DNA of 64,000 nucleotides from RUG563 sp045590215 (lineage in GTDB: Bacteria > Bacillota > Clostridia > Christensenellales > Aristaeellaceae), in assembly GCA_045590215.1 (NCBI GenBank), contig JAZNQO010000026.1:1-64000 (forward strand). The letters run 5' to 3'. Below the pieces are notes generated by a model. The model did no database searches. It had not been told where the DNA came from and saw only the letters and a list, made by a program, of their open reading frames with translations. Of this stretch, positions 25,514 through 32,844 are shown one piece after another (the stretch's first letter is position 1; the number at the start of each line of letters is the position of its first letter). A program made the translations under genes and the position numbers.

Positions 25514-26515
25514 TTAGAACACGGAGAAGGCTGACGGCGCAAACAACTGCTGGAAAATCCGCAGGGCGTATCGATCCGTCATGCAGGCCAGAAAATCCGT
25601 CACAGCTCTCTCCGTCCCGTCCCGATAGGCAATCTGCACATATTCCAGCGGCATTTCCCCAGGATGTTCCATGAAATAATCAAACAAGAGGCCAATCACA
25701 TAATCGCATTTTTCCTCTTCCTTTTTGCGCCAGCCATCCATATACACTTTCTCAAACATAAATTCACGCAAGGCATCAAAAGCATTCTGAACCTGGCTGC
25801 TCATGGAAAGGGTGTCTTTCCCCTGGCTTTCCTTCACCAAATCGCATATCAGCGTATTGATCCTTTGCCCATGGGTTTCCCCCAAAATGCGCAGGATTTC
25901 TCCAGGCAATTCAAACTCTTTCAGCACGCCTGCCCGGATGGCATCGTCAATATCGTGGTTGATATAGGCGATTCTGTCCGCCTTGGCAACGCAAACGCCT
26001 TCCAGCGTTGCAGGCAGCGTTTTGCCGGAGTGATGCAAAATGCCGTCCCGCACTTCCCATGTCAGGTTCAGCCCTTCGCCGCCTTCCAATACTTCCACCA
26101 CACGCAGGCTCTGCTCGTTATGGGCAAAGCCGTCCGCAGTGAGCTTGTCCAGCATCCTTTCGCCGCAATGGCCAAAGGGTGTATGGCCCAGATCGTGCCC
26201 CAAAGCAATGGCTTCTGTCAAATCTTCATTGAGGTTTAGCGAACGAGCGATGGTTCTGGCTACTTGTGCTACTTCCAGCGTGTGGGTCAAACGGGTTCTG
26301 AAATGATCACCTTCGGGAGAAATAAACACCTGCGTTTTGAATTTCAGCCGCCGAAAGCTCTTGCAATGCAAAATACGATCCCGATCCCGCTGAAACTCCG
26401 TCCGCAGATCATCCAGCCTAAGCGGCATTTTTCGCCCTTTCGTGTCCGCACTGCATACGGCAAAAGGCGAAAGATAGCTTCTTTCTCTTTGTTCTAATTG
26501 CTCCCGTACTGTCAT
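25514..26515 (-). CDS. dgt: dGTPase-like HD-domain phosphohydrolase
   Basis: Deoxyguanosinetriphosphate triphosphohydrolase-like protein of 333 residues. HD motifs: THTLEVAQVARTIARSLN and the metal-binding HD in ALGHDLGHTPFGHCGE, then NHDIDDAIRAG. The start at 26515 is chosen because AAGGAGGG lies 8 nt upstream; a longer reading from 26560 lacks this. It heads the minus-strand run dgt-dnaG-rpoD-trmK-nif3-zinc ribbon. Activity on dGTP is not proven for this short subfamily. Confidence 0.9.
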   Translation of the reverse strand: MTVREQLEQRERSYLSPFAVCSADTKGRKMPLRLDDLRTEFQRDRDRILHCKSFRRLKFKTQVFISPEGDHFRTRLTHTLEVAQVARTIARSLNLNEDLTEAIALGHDLGHTPFGHCGERMLDKLTADGFAHNEQSLRVVEVLEGGEGLNLTWEVRDGILHHSGKTLPATLEGVCVAKADRIAYINHDIDDAIRAGVLKEFELPGEILRILGETHGQRINTLICDLVKESQGKDTLSMSSQVQNAFDALREFMFEKVYMDGWRKKEEEKCDYVIGLLFDYFMEHPGEMPLEYVQIAYRDGTERAVTDFLACMTDRYALRIFQQLFAPSAFSVF

Positions 26516-26596
26516 CAAGAAGCCCTCCTTTTTCCTTGGTAATATACTCCATTCGCCCATAAAATTCCTTCATAACTCTGCAAATATATCAAGCAT

Positions 26597-26628
26597 AAAA
26601 AGAAAAGCCTTGTTCCGCTTGGAACAAG
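26597..26628 (-). terminator. Terminator of the tRNA-Arg gene
   Basis: Eight-bp stem CTTGTTCC/GGAACAAG with loop AAGC, followed on the minus strand by a G and CTTTTCTTTTT. It lies 10 nt after the tRNA 3' end and separates it from dgt. Confidence 0.85.
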
Positions 26629-26637
26629 ACTTTTTTC

Positions 26638-26714
26638 TGGCGAACCCGGCGCGACTCGAACGCGCGACCTTCAGAGTCGGAGTCTGACACTCTATCCAAC
26701 TGAGCTACGGGTCC
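26638..26714 (-). tRNA. tRNA-Arg (anticodon CCG)
   Basis: 77 nt including an encoded CCA. Acceptor GGACCCG/CGGGTTC, D arm with AGCTCAGTTGG, anticodon stem TCAGA/TCTGA with loop CTCCGAC, T loop GTTCGAGTC. The anticodon CCG reads CGG. It has its own promoter and terminator. Confidence 0.97.
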
Positions 26715-26738
26715 ATGCGTCTTTCAGACAGCTAATAT

Positions 26739-26767
26739 AATATACCACAGGAAGGAAAACGTGTCAA
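26739..26767 (-). promoter_or_regulatory. Promoter of tRNA-Arg
   Basis: Minus strand TTGACA, 17-nt spacer ending TGG, TATATT: a strong sigma-A promoter 24 nt before the tRNA. Confidence 0.88.
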
Positions 26768-26877
26768 GGTCTTCTATTCCTGATATTTTTTTCTAAAGAT
26801 TGGAATAAAAATGGCAGAAGTTGCGTTAATTTGGTGGAACCATAAATATGATACGAAAGCAAAAGGGGGAAAATTAA

Positions 26878-27738
26878 ATGAAACGCTTTTTAATTATCGT
26901 TTGTGTTCTGATGACGATATGTGTCGGCAGCATGGCGGAAATTATTCCGGGAGAGGAAATCTATCAGGATTTTTATGAATGGACCGGCATAAAAACGACG
27001 CCTGCTGTTGTGCTTTGTGAAAGCCTTTCTATCTGTAATGACAGAGATGGCAGAGGCGAAAAGGTGGCGACGCTCCTTGGTGGCGGAGGAAAGCAAATTG
27101 TGCCTGTGATTGAGGCGTGGGACGGCTGGGCGCAGATATATTTTCATGACGGCAGTGAAAAAGGCTGGGTTCGCTCCGATTATCTGCTGATGAATCCGGC
27201 AGTTTATGTGACAGAAGAATCCACCGCTGTCTATGCTTATGATGATTATATGGCTCCAAAGGTGGGCTTATTGGAAATGGGCGAAAAGCTGCCTGTCATT
27301 CTGGAAAAGGAAGAGTGGGTGCTGGTCAGCATCCGTAACGCCGCAGGCTGGATCAGAAAAACGGCGAAGGAAAGAGCAACAAAAACATCCTTTCAGCCTG
27401 CACTGGTGAAAGGCCTTGCGGCGGCTGAATTGACGCTGAACGGCGAAGTAAAGACGCTCACAGACCCTGCGAAATTGGCAGAACTGGAAACCCTTTTAGT
27501 AAACGCAGAAGATACATATGCCATAATGGCCGGATGCCCCTTCACGGCACAGCTGACACTGAAAAAGAACGACGGCACGCAAATAGAAATGCTCCTTGCA
27601 ACGGACAGCTGCTGCATATACCGTATCGACGGGCATGATTACAAATATGCCCGACATTTGTATGACCCTGAAATCGGTGGACTGACCAATCAGTGTCTAT
27701 TTGATCTGTTTGGAATTGAATTGTGGCCGGAAAACTGA
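26878..27738 (+). CDS. Secreted SH3-domain protein, function unknown
   Basis: Protein of 286 residues with an N-terminal signal peptide (MKRFLIIVCVLMTICVGSMA). Two SH3-like bacterial modules are likely, about residues 42-93 (ending GWVRSDYLLM) and 100-160 (ending AAGWIRKTA). The C-terminal 110 residues contain two Cys pairs at most and no catalytic motif that I recognise. AGGGGGA lies upstream of the ATG. It stands alone between the tRNA-Arg promoter and a convergent MATE gene. Confidence 0.75.
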   Translation: MKRFLIIVCVLMTICVGSMAEIIPGEEIYQDFYEWTGIKTTPAVVLCESLSICNDRDGRGEKVATLLGGGGKQIVPVIEAWDGWAQIYFHDGSEKGWVRSDYLLMNPAVYVTEESTAVYAYDDYMAPKVGLLEMGEKLPVILEKEEWVLVSIRNAAGWIRKTAKERATKTSFQPALVKGLAAAELTLNGEVKTLTDPAKLAELETLLVNAEDTYAIMAGCPFTAQLTLKKNDGTQIEMLLATDSCCIYRIDGHDYKYARHLYDPEIGGLTNQCLFDLFGIELWPEN

Positions 27739-27754
27739 AAAATTTTCTTGGTGC

Positions 27755-27788
27755 GCCGGGAAAGGGCTTCGTGGCCTTCCCGGCTTTT
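27755..27788 (+). terminator. Terminator after the SH3 protein gene
   Basis: GC-rich hairpin CCGGGAAAGGG, loop, CCTTCCCGG (one bulge) followed by CTTTT. Confidence 0.75.
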
Positions 27789-27917
27789 AGCGTTTCAGGG
27801 CTTCCCATAAACTGTTTTTCTGAATCCATGGAGATTGCCAACCGTTTCTTTTATACGCACGGAACGCTATTCTTGCCTTACGCCTTTGTATGCGATAATC
27901 GCGGTCAAACAGAAGCA

Positions 27918-27953
27918 TAAAAAATCCCATCCTTTCCAATAACAGGATGGGAT
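27918..27953 (-). terminator. Terminator of the MATE gene
   Basis: Ten-bp stem ATCCCATCCT/AGGATGGGAT followed by six T on the minus strand, 13 nt beyond the MATE stop codon. Confidence 0.88.
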
Positions 27954-27966
27954 CAATGGATGAAAA

Positions 27967-29415
27967 TTATACCTTTTTATCCTTCCATTTGCCGCTGGCA
28001 AACCGGGGATAAAAGAACAGGAACCGCAAAACAATTTCGGAAAGGCCAAAGATCCATGTGCCTGCAAGGCCTAAATGCAGGATATGCACGGCAATATAGG
28101 CCATCAGCGGGCGCACAATGCTGACGCAGACTGTAGCAACAGCGGCCACATACAGGTTATCCCCTGCCCCACGCAGGCTGCCGGAAAGCACCACAGAGCT
28201 AATCTGGAAGGGCTGAACGGCTGCTAAAACCAGCATAGTCTGGGCGGCGTATTGGATAACGATATCGGCGTTTGGCGTATTGGCCCCGATATAGAGCCCG
28301 GCCAGCGGAAAACGGAAAATGACGATAATCGTGCCGATGAGGATGGATACGATGACCGCATACCGCTGGCATATCTTGCCGTACAGCATGGAAAGATCCC
28401 ATCTTTTTGCGCCGAGATTCTGCCCCACCAATGCCGTGCCGGCCACGCCAAGGCCATCGCCGAAGGTGAAGGTAAGGTTTAGTAGCTGCATGCAAATCTG
28501 GTTGGCGGCATACATTTCCGTGCCGAGAGAAAAGAGAATACGGGCATAAACAAAGAAGCCGAACCGCACGCCCAATTGCTCCACGGCGGCGTTGCCGCTG
28601 ACCTTGGTGATGGCTTTCATGGTGTCCTTTTCAAAACGCCAGCGGTCATGCCTGGAAATATGCAGATAGCCTTTGCGTTTGCCGCCAAGAAGCACCGTGC
28701 CAAGAGCCATCATAAGGCCGATACTGATACCGATAAAGGAAGCCCATGCGGCACCGGCCACTTCCAGCCGGGGAAAGCCCAAATTGCCGCCGATTAGGCA
28801 GTAATTGAAAAACACGTTGCACAGATTGCTCAAGACCCGGACACGCATGGTGATCTTGGTATTGCCGACGCCTCTTTGTGCCGCACAAATGCACATGGAC
28901 AGCGCATCAATGGGCAGCGAATAGGTCATGATTCTGAAATACACCACGGCGTCATCGAAAACCTTCTGGCTTTCTGCGGTATCGCCGCCTGCTAATTTCA
29001 TAAGCGGCACAGTGAAAACCAACGCCAGGGAGACCATCACAACGCTCATCAGCATCACCAGCATCATGGCATTGCGCAGGGTACTGTTGGCTTCTTCCTG
29101 ACGCTGCTCGCCCTTTCTTCTGGCCACGATGGAGGTAACGCCCACATTCATGGCAAAGAACAGGCAAAGAAGCAGCATTCTGGGCTGGGTAGGCAGGCCG
29201 ATGGAGGAAAGAGCCTCTGCCCCCAATACATTCCCTACCATCATCATATCAATGGAGCCAATGAGACTTACCAGCACCATTTCCGCCACAGAAGGAAGGG
29301 CAATGTGCAGCACATTACGATAGGCTTCCGGCCCGCGGGGAATATCCCCTAAACGATATTGCGGCTTTACTAAAGAATTGGGATGAAAAAAACGATATAA
29401 AATATTGGCTGACAT
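27967..29415 (-). CDS. MATE family multidrug/metabolite exporter
   Basis: Polytopic membrane transporter of 482 residues with about twelve predicted helices; the family exports cationic drugs or metabolites with Na+ or H+ exchange. The first half includes LPSVAEMVLVSLIGSIDMMMVGN and a cytoplasmic basic loop (RRKGEQRQEE); the second half repeats the pattern (FTFGDGLGVAGTALVGQNLGA), as expected from MATE internal duplication. The start ATG follows a GAAGGGAA-type site. Substrate unknown. It diverges from the second SpoIID gene. Confidence 0.92.
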   Translation of the reverse strand: MSANILYRFFHPNSLVKPQYRLGDIPRGPEAYRNVLHIALPSVAEMVLVSLIGSIDMMMVGNVLGAEALSSIGLPTQPRMLLLCLFFAMNVGVTSIVARRKGEQRQEEANSTLRNAMMLVMLMSVVMVSLALVFTVPLMKLAGGDTAESQKVFDDAVVYFRIMTYSLPIDALSMCICAAQRGVGNTKITMRVRVLSNLCNVFFNYCLIGGNLGFPRLEVAGAAWASFIGISIGLMMALGTVLLGGKRKGYLHISRHDRWRFEKDTMKAITKVSGNAAVEQLGVRFGFFVYARILFSLGTEMYAANQICMQLLNLTFTFGDGLGVAGTALVGQNLGAKRWDLSMLYGKICQRYAVIVSILIGTIIVIFRFPLAGLYIGANTPNADIVIQYAAQTMLVLAAVQPFQISSVVLSGSLRGAGDNLYVAAVATVCVSIVRPLMAYIAVHILHLGLAGTWIFGLSEIVLRFLFFYPRFASGKWKDKKV

Positions 29416-29458
29416 GGATGAATAATTCCCTTCTATCCGTTTACGTTATGTCGTTTAT

Positions 29459-29487
29459 ATTCTAGCACGACTTTGGCCTATTGTAAA
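29459..29487 (-). promoter_or_regulatory. Promoter of the MATE gene
   Basis: Minus strand TTTACA, 17-nt spacer ending TGC, TAGAAT (extended -10). Confidence 0.68.
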
Positions 29488-29547
29488 TTGATGGGGAAAG
29501 ATTTATTTTCCATGCTTATTGTTTACATTTCATCCTGAAATTATGGA

Positions 29548-29576
29548 TTGGAGTTTATGAACTTTTGTGCTATAAT
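29548..29576 (+). promoter_or_regulatory. Promoter of the second SpoIID/LytB gene
   Basis: TTGGAG, 17-nt spacer ending TGC, TATAAT (extended -10), about 100 nt before the chosen TTG start. Confidence 0.72.
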
Positions 29577-29676
29577 CAATTTACATTCATACTTGCCTTT
29601 AGTATGAGAAATAAGAATATAGGGCAAGATGAAAATGTTATTGTTTCCTATGATGAATGGAAAGGAGTTTTTACTT

Positions 29677-31368
29677 TTGAATAAATGGAAAAGTTTCGTG
29701 GCACTGCTGCTGATATTGTCCCTTTTCCCCTTTGCTTTTGCCTGTGCCGCAGAAAAGACGGAGGGGATTGTGCGTGTACTGCTGACAAAGCTCAATCTGA
29801 CAGATACCATGCAGCTTTCATTGGACGGCAGCTATACCCTTAACGGCATTTCTTTTCAGCGTGGCAGCGATTTGACCATTTCCTGCAAAACAGGCACACT
29901 GATGGTCTATTATGAAGGTATGGCCTTGGACGCAGGAAAAAAGCTGGTTTTTCAGCGGCATGCCTTGACGGAAGAAAAGGAAAACGGCATTCGATTTGCC
30001 GGGTTTTATGAGCTGCATCCGGGAGACTTGCATGTGAGCATGCAAAACGGCATGCTTCAGGCTATTCTCCATGCGCCAGTGGAAGAATATTTGCTGGGGG
30101 TTGTGCCCTATGAAATGAGCAATTCTTTTCCTGTGGAAGCGTTGAAGGCGCAGGCTGTTGCCGCAAGAACCTATGCCCTGCGAAAAGCAGGAAGCAGCGG
30201 TGATTATGACGTGGTAGACAACACGAACGATCAGGCCTATATGGGCATCAAAGCGGAAAACGAACAGGCAGCGCAGGCTGTCCTTGAAACGAAAGGCATC
30301 TGCGGTGTGTATAAAGGAAAGATGGCAGAATGTTATTATTCGGCCAGCAACGGTGGCCAGACGGAACTGGCCAAGCACGTTTGGGGAAGAGAAAACTTTG
30401 ATTATTTGCAGATGTATGACGACCCTTATGACGTGGAAAACCCGGAAAGTGTGGTCATGCGTGCGAAGCTTCCCAAGCAGCTCAATAACAATCAGCAGCT
30501 GGGCGCATTGGAAGCATATATCCTGGACGAATTGGCAGAGCCTATGGAAGCCAGAGGCTTTGACAGTGTTCATCCTTTCCAAGTAAAATCCATTGATGAA
30601 ATGACTCTTGTTTCGCCTCGTTATGCCGATTCTCCCTCCAAAATGATGACCCAGCTTTCCATGAAGCTGACGGTCGGTGGCATGAAATATGGAGAAGAGG
30701 AAGAAGAAATCTCCATCTTTGCTCTGGAAAACCCCTCCATCTATCAGCAGCAGGAAAAGGAGAAGGTGGATACCTTCTATCCCGATCAGACGTCTGTTAC
30801 CATCACCTTGCCCATCTTTGGCGTGGTGGAGGATGCGCTGAAGCTCTCCATCAATCAGACGGATAATGAAATCATCACGATTTCCGAAACGGAAAATGCG
30901 TATACACTGGAAAGCCGCCGCTATGGACACGGCGTTGGCATGAGCCAGCGTGGTGCGCAATGGATGGCTGCCCAATACGGATGGAACTATCAGCAAATCC
31001 TGAACTTCTATTATCCCGGCATGAGTCTGAAAACCTACACCTATACGAATCAACTGCCGGCTCCTGTTAACAGCATCTTTTTAGCCACCCCCGGCCCTGC
31101 GGCCACGCCTACCCCTCGCCCAACGCCCATGATGCTTCTGTCTACCCCGGCCCCCAATGAACAGCTGGTCAGCGTAACCAACATCGGCATTACCTCTTAT
31201 CTTAATCTGCGTGCCAAGGATTCCACGGCATCCGATGTGCTGCAGCAGCTCTATTACGGCCAGCAATTGTATGTAATGGAAGATCTTGGCGAATGGTATA
31301 AGGTAAGGCTGGATCAGACGGTTGGCTATGTGATGAAAGAATTTGTGGAACCTGTGATAACCGAATAA
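29677..31368 (+). CDS. Secreted SpoIID/LytB-domain protein with one SH3 module
   Basis: About 563 residues. The TTG at 29677 is chosen because AAAGGAG lies 9 nt upstream and it gives a compact signal peptide (NKWKSF, then a hydrophobic core ending FACA); an ATG at 29629 would add 16 residues without a good site. SpoIID/LytB motifs: LGVVPYEMSNSFPVEALKAQ (Glu of the family active site), CYYSASNGGQTE, YGHGVGMSQRGAQWM. A Thr/Pro linker (about residues 465-492) leads to a C-terminal SH3 module. It is a paralogue of the 1155-residue protein at 8813-12280. Confidence 0.9.
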   Translation: MNKWKSFVALLLILSLFPFAFACAAEKTEGIVRVLLTKLNLTDTMQLSLDGSYTLNGISFQRGSDLTISCKTGTLMVYYEGMALDAGKKLVFQRHALTEEKENGIRFAGFYELHPGDLHVSMQNGMLQAILHAPVEEYLLGVVPYEMSNSFPVEALKAQAVAARTYALRKAGSSGDYDVVDNTNDQAYMGIKAENEQAAQAVLETKGICGVYKGKMAECYYSASNGGQTELAKHVWGRENFDYLQMYDDPYDVENPESVVMRAKLPKQLNNNQQLGALEAYILDELAEPMEARGFDSVHPFQVKSIDEMTLVSPRYADSPSKMMTQLSMKLTVGGMKYGEEEEEISIFALENPSIYQQQEKEKVDTFYPDQTSVTITLPIFGVVEDALKLSINQTDNEIITISETENAYTLESRRYGHGVGMSQRGAQWMAAQYGWNYQQILNFYYPGMSLKTYTYTNQLPAPVNSIFLATPGPAATPTPRPTPMMLLSTPAPNEQLVSVTNIGITSYLNLRAKDSTASDVLQQLYYGQQLYVMEDLGEWYKVRLDQTVGYVMKEFVEPVITE

Positions 31369-31372
31369 AGAA

Positions 31373-31405
31373 AAAGCGGTTTGATTCATTGGATCAAACC
31401 GCTTT
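31373..31405. terminator. Bidirectional terminator overlapping the GH3 gene end
   Basis: Twelve-bp stem AAGCGGTTTGAT/ATCAAACCGCTT. On the minus strand it is followed by TTTCTTT, and its downstream arm contains the last codons and stop of the GH3 gene. On the plus strand the tail is TCGATTTTC. Confidence 0.78.
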
Positions 31406-32549
31406 CGATTTTCAAGGCGATAATTCTTTCTACGCTCTCGTTGATTCTATCCCATGTCAAAGCTCCATTTTGGATGGCACGCTTGATAGCATGGAAGGCT
31501 TCCTGCCCGTTGCCGGGTGCTAAAATCATATCTGCACCGGATTGGAGAGAACGGGTGACGGTGGTGGAAATGGCGTATTTTTCCCGGATGGCGTCCATAC
31601 GGATGGCATCCGTAATCACAACGCCGTCATAGCCCATTTCGTCCCGAAGCAAACCTGTTACTACCTTATTCGACATGGAAACAGGCCATTCATCATCAAT
31701 TTCCCGTGCCCGAAGATGGGAAAGCATAATCATTTCAATATCATGGTCAATGGCGTATTGAAAGGGAATCAACTCTGCTGCTTTCATTTCTGACAGCGTT
31801 CGGCTATGGGAAACAGGCGTGTTGTGAGCGTTATTCTGGACCGTGCCGTGGCCGGGAAAATGCTTATAGCAAGGGATGATACCCTGCTCACGGAGGCCTT
31901 CAGCCATCTGCCATGCCATATCGGAAACGAGGCTTGCATCGCTGCCGAAAGAACGCTCCATAATCTCCGGCGATTCGGTAATCATCACGTCCGCAACCGG
32001 AGCCAGATCTAAATTGATACCGTATGCTTTTAAATATGCGCCGATCATTTTTCCGGCTTCATAGGCGTTTTTCGCATCGCCTGTTGCGCCGATCACATCT
32101 GCGGCAGGAGCGGTGTCAAAATTCAGCTTTCTTGCAATGCGGGCCACATAGCCCCCTTCCTCATCCACGGCAATAAAGGGCAGATAAAGGCCTGCTTTTT
32201 GGCTTTTTTCCTGAATATCGCCGATCAGGGCATGAAGTTGCTTTTCTGATGCGATATTCTGGCCGTAGAGGATCACGCCGCCAACGGGCAAGGCGGAAAA
32301 AGCATCATCCTTTTCAATGCGGAAAGCGATGTCTCCCCCCGTCAAATCTTCGGGAGAGACAATCAACAGCTGACCAATTTTTTCATCTTCTGTCATATGG
32401 CGCATCAGCACTCTGGCCTGATGCCGGGGATTGGGCGCAGAAGGCGCGGTTTCTTCCTCCAACACAATCCATTGCTTTTCTTCTGCAAAGGAGAAAGGGA
32501 CATTACATAATAACGTAATAAGAATTAAAAAGAAAAATGCCCTTTTCAT
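31386..32549 (-). CDS. Secreted glycoside hydrolase family 3, beta-N-acetylhexosaminidase (NagZ-like)
   Basis: Enzyme of 387 residues that probably removes GlcNAc from wall fragments. A signal peptide (MKRAFFFLILITLLCNVPFSFA) shows export. GH3 features: CYKHFPGHGTVQNNAHNT (the KH-x2-PGHG NagZ loop) and the nucleophile Asp in VVITDAIRMDAI. The single-domain length matches NagZ rather than two-domain beta-glucosidases. It is the only signal-bearing glycosidase in the window and lies between the SpoIID and ABC-F genes, so wall turnover is the likelier role. Confidence 0.9.
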   Translation of the reverse strand: MKRAFFFLILITLLCNVPFSFAEEKQWIVLEEETAPSAPNPRHQARVLMRHMTEDEKIGQLLIVSPEDLTGGDIAFRIEKDDAFSALPVGGVILYGQNIASEKQLHALIGDIQEKSQKAGLYLPFIAVDEEGGYVARIARKLNFDTAPAADVIGATGDAKNAYEAGKMIGAYLKAYGINLDLAPVADVMITESPEIMERSFGSDASLVSDMAWQMAEGLREQGIIPCYKHFPGHGTVQNNAHNTPVSHSRTLSEMKAAELIPFQYAIDHDIEMIMLSHLRAREIDDEWPVSMSNKVVTGLLRDEMGYDGVVITDAIRMDAIREKYAISTTVTRSLQSGADMILAPGNGQEAFHAIKRAIQNGALTWDRINESVERIIALKIESGLIQ

Positions 32550-32588
32550 CGGTTTTCCTTTCTTTTGAATGGATTTGAGAACAACTGT

Positions 32589-32617
32589 ATTTTATCATAC
32601 CGGCTTTCTTTTGTAAA
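32589..32617 (-). promoter_or_regulatory. Promoter of the GH3 gene
   Basis: Minus strand TTTACA, 17-nt spacer, TAAAAT, 39 nt before the start codon. Confidence 0.68.
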
Positions 32618-32646
32618 TCGCCAAAGACATAAAAACAAAGGAAGGA

Positions 32647-32675
32647 TTGACAAATAAAGGTGCATTTGATATACT
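32647..32675 (+). promoter_or_regulatory. Promoter of the ABC-F leader
   Basis: Perfect TTGACA, 17-nt spacer, TATACT. The start site would be near 32682, giving a leader of about 163 nt before the ABC-F ATG. Confidence 0.88.
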
Positions 32676-32701
32676 GATTACAACGAAATCTGAAGGGGTG
32701 G

Positions 32702-32794
32702 AAAGATGCGCAAGTAACCTGCATGAAGAAACAAAAATAAGAGCATTTATTTGCTTGGTTATTTTTGTGTGCAGGAAAAGCGGCATCTTTTTTT
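32702..32794 (+). promoter_or_regulatory. Leader attenuator with intrinsic terminator upstream of the ABC-F gene
   Basis: Nested stem: outer AAAGATGC (32702-32709) with GCATCTTT (32783-32790); middle CCTGCA (32718-32723) with TGCAGG (32770-32775); inner CAAAAATAA (32732-32740) with TTATTTTTG (32759-32767), capped by AGCA/TGCT. The outer stem runs into seven T, forming an intrinsic terminator. The 5' arm contains the start of a three-codon reading frame. TGTGTGCAGG (32766-32775) can instead pair with CCTGCGCACA (32819-32828), ten pairs with one G-U, which would break the terminator and leave the GGAGG at 32834 free. Confidence 0.75.
32706..32717 (+). CDS. Three-codon leader peptide Met-Arg-Lys
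   Basis: ATG CGC AAG TAA, preceded by AAGGGGTGG with 7 nt spacing, a close match to a Gram-positive ribosome binding site. The start codon sits inside the terminator 5' arm. Minimal reading frames of this kind precede other ABC-F resistance genes and sense stalled ribosomes. Inferred from position and structure only. Confidence 0.62.
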   Translation: MRK

Positions 32795-32844
32795 GTTGTG
32801 AAAAAAAGCGTATTTTGCCTGCGCACAAAGATCGGAGGTAATAT

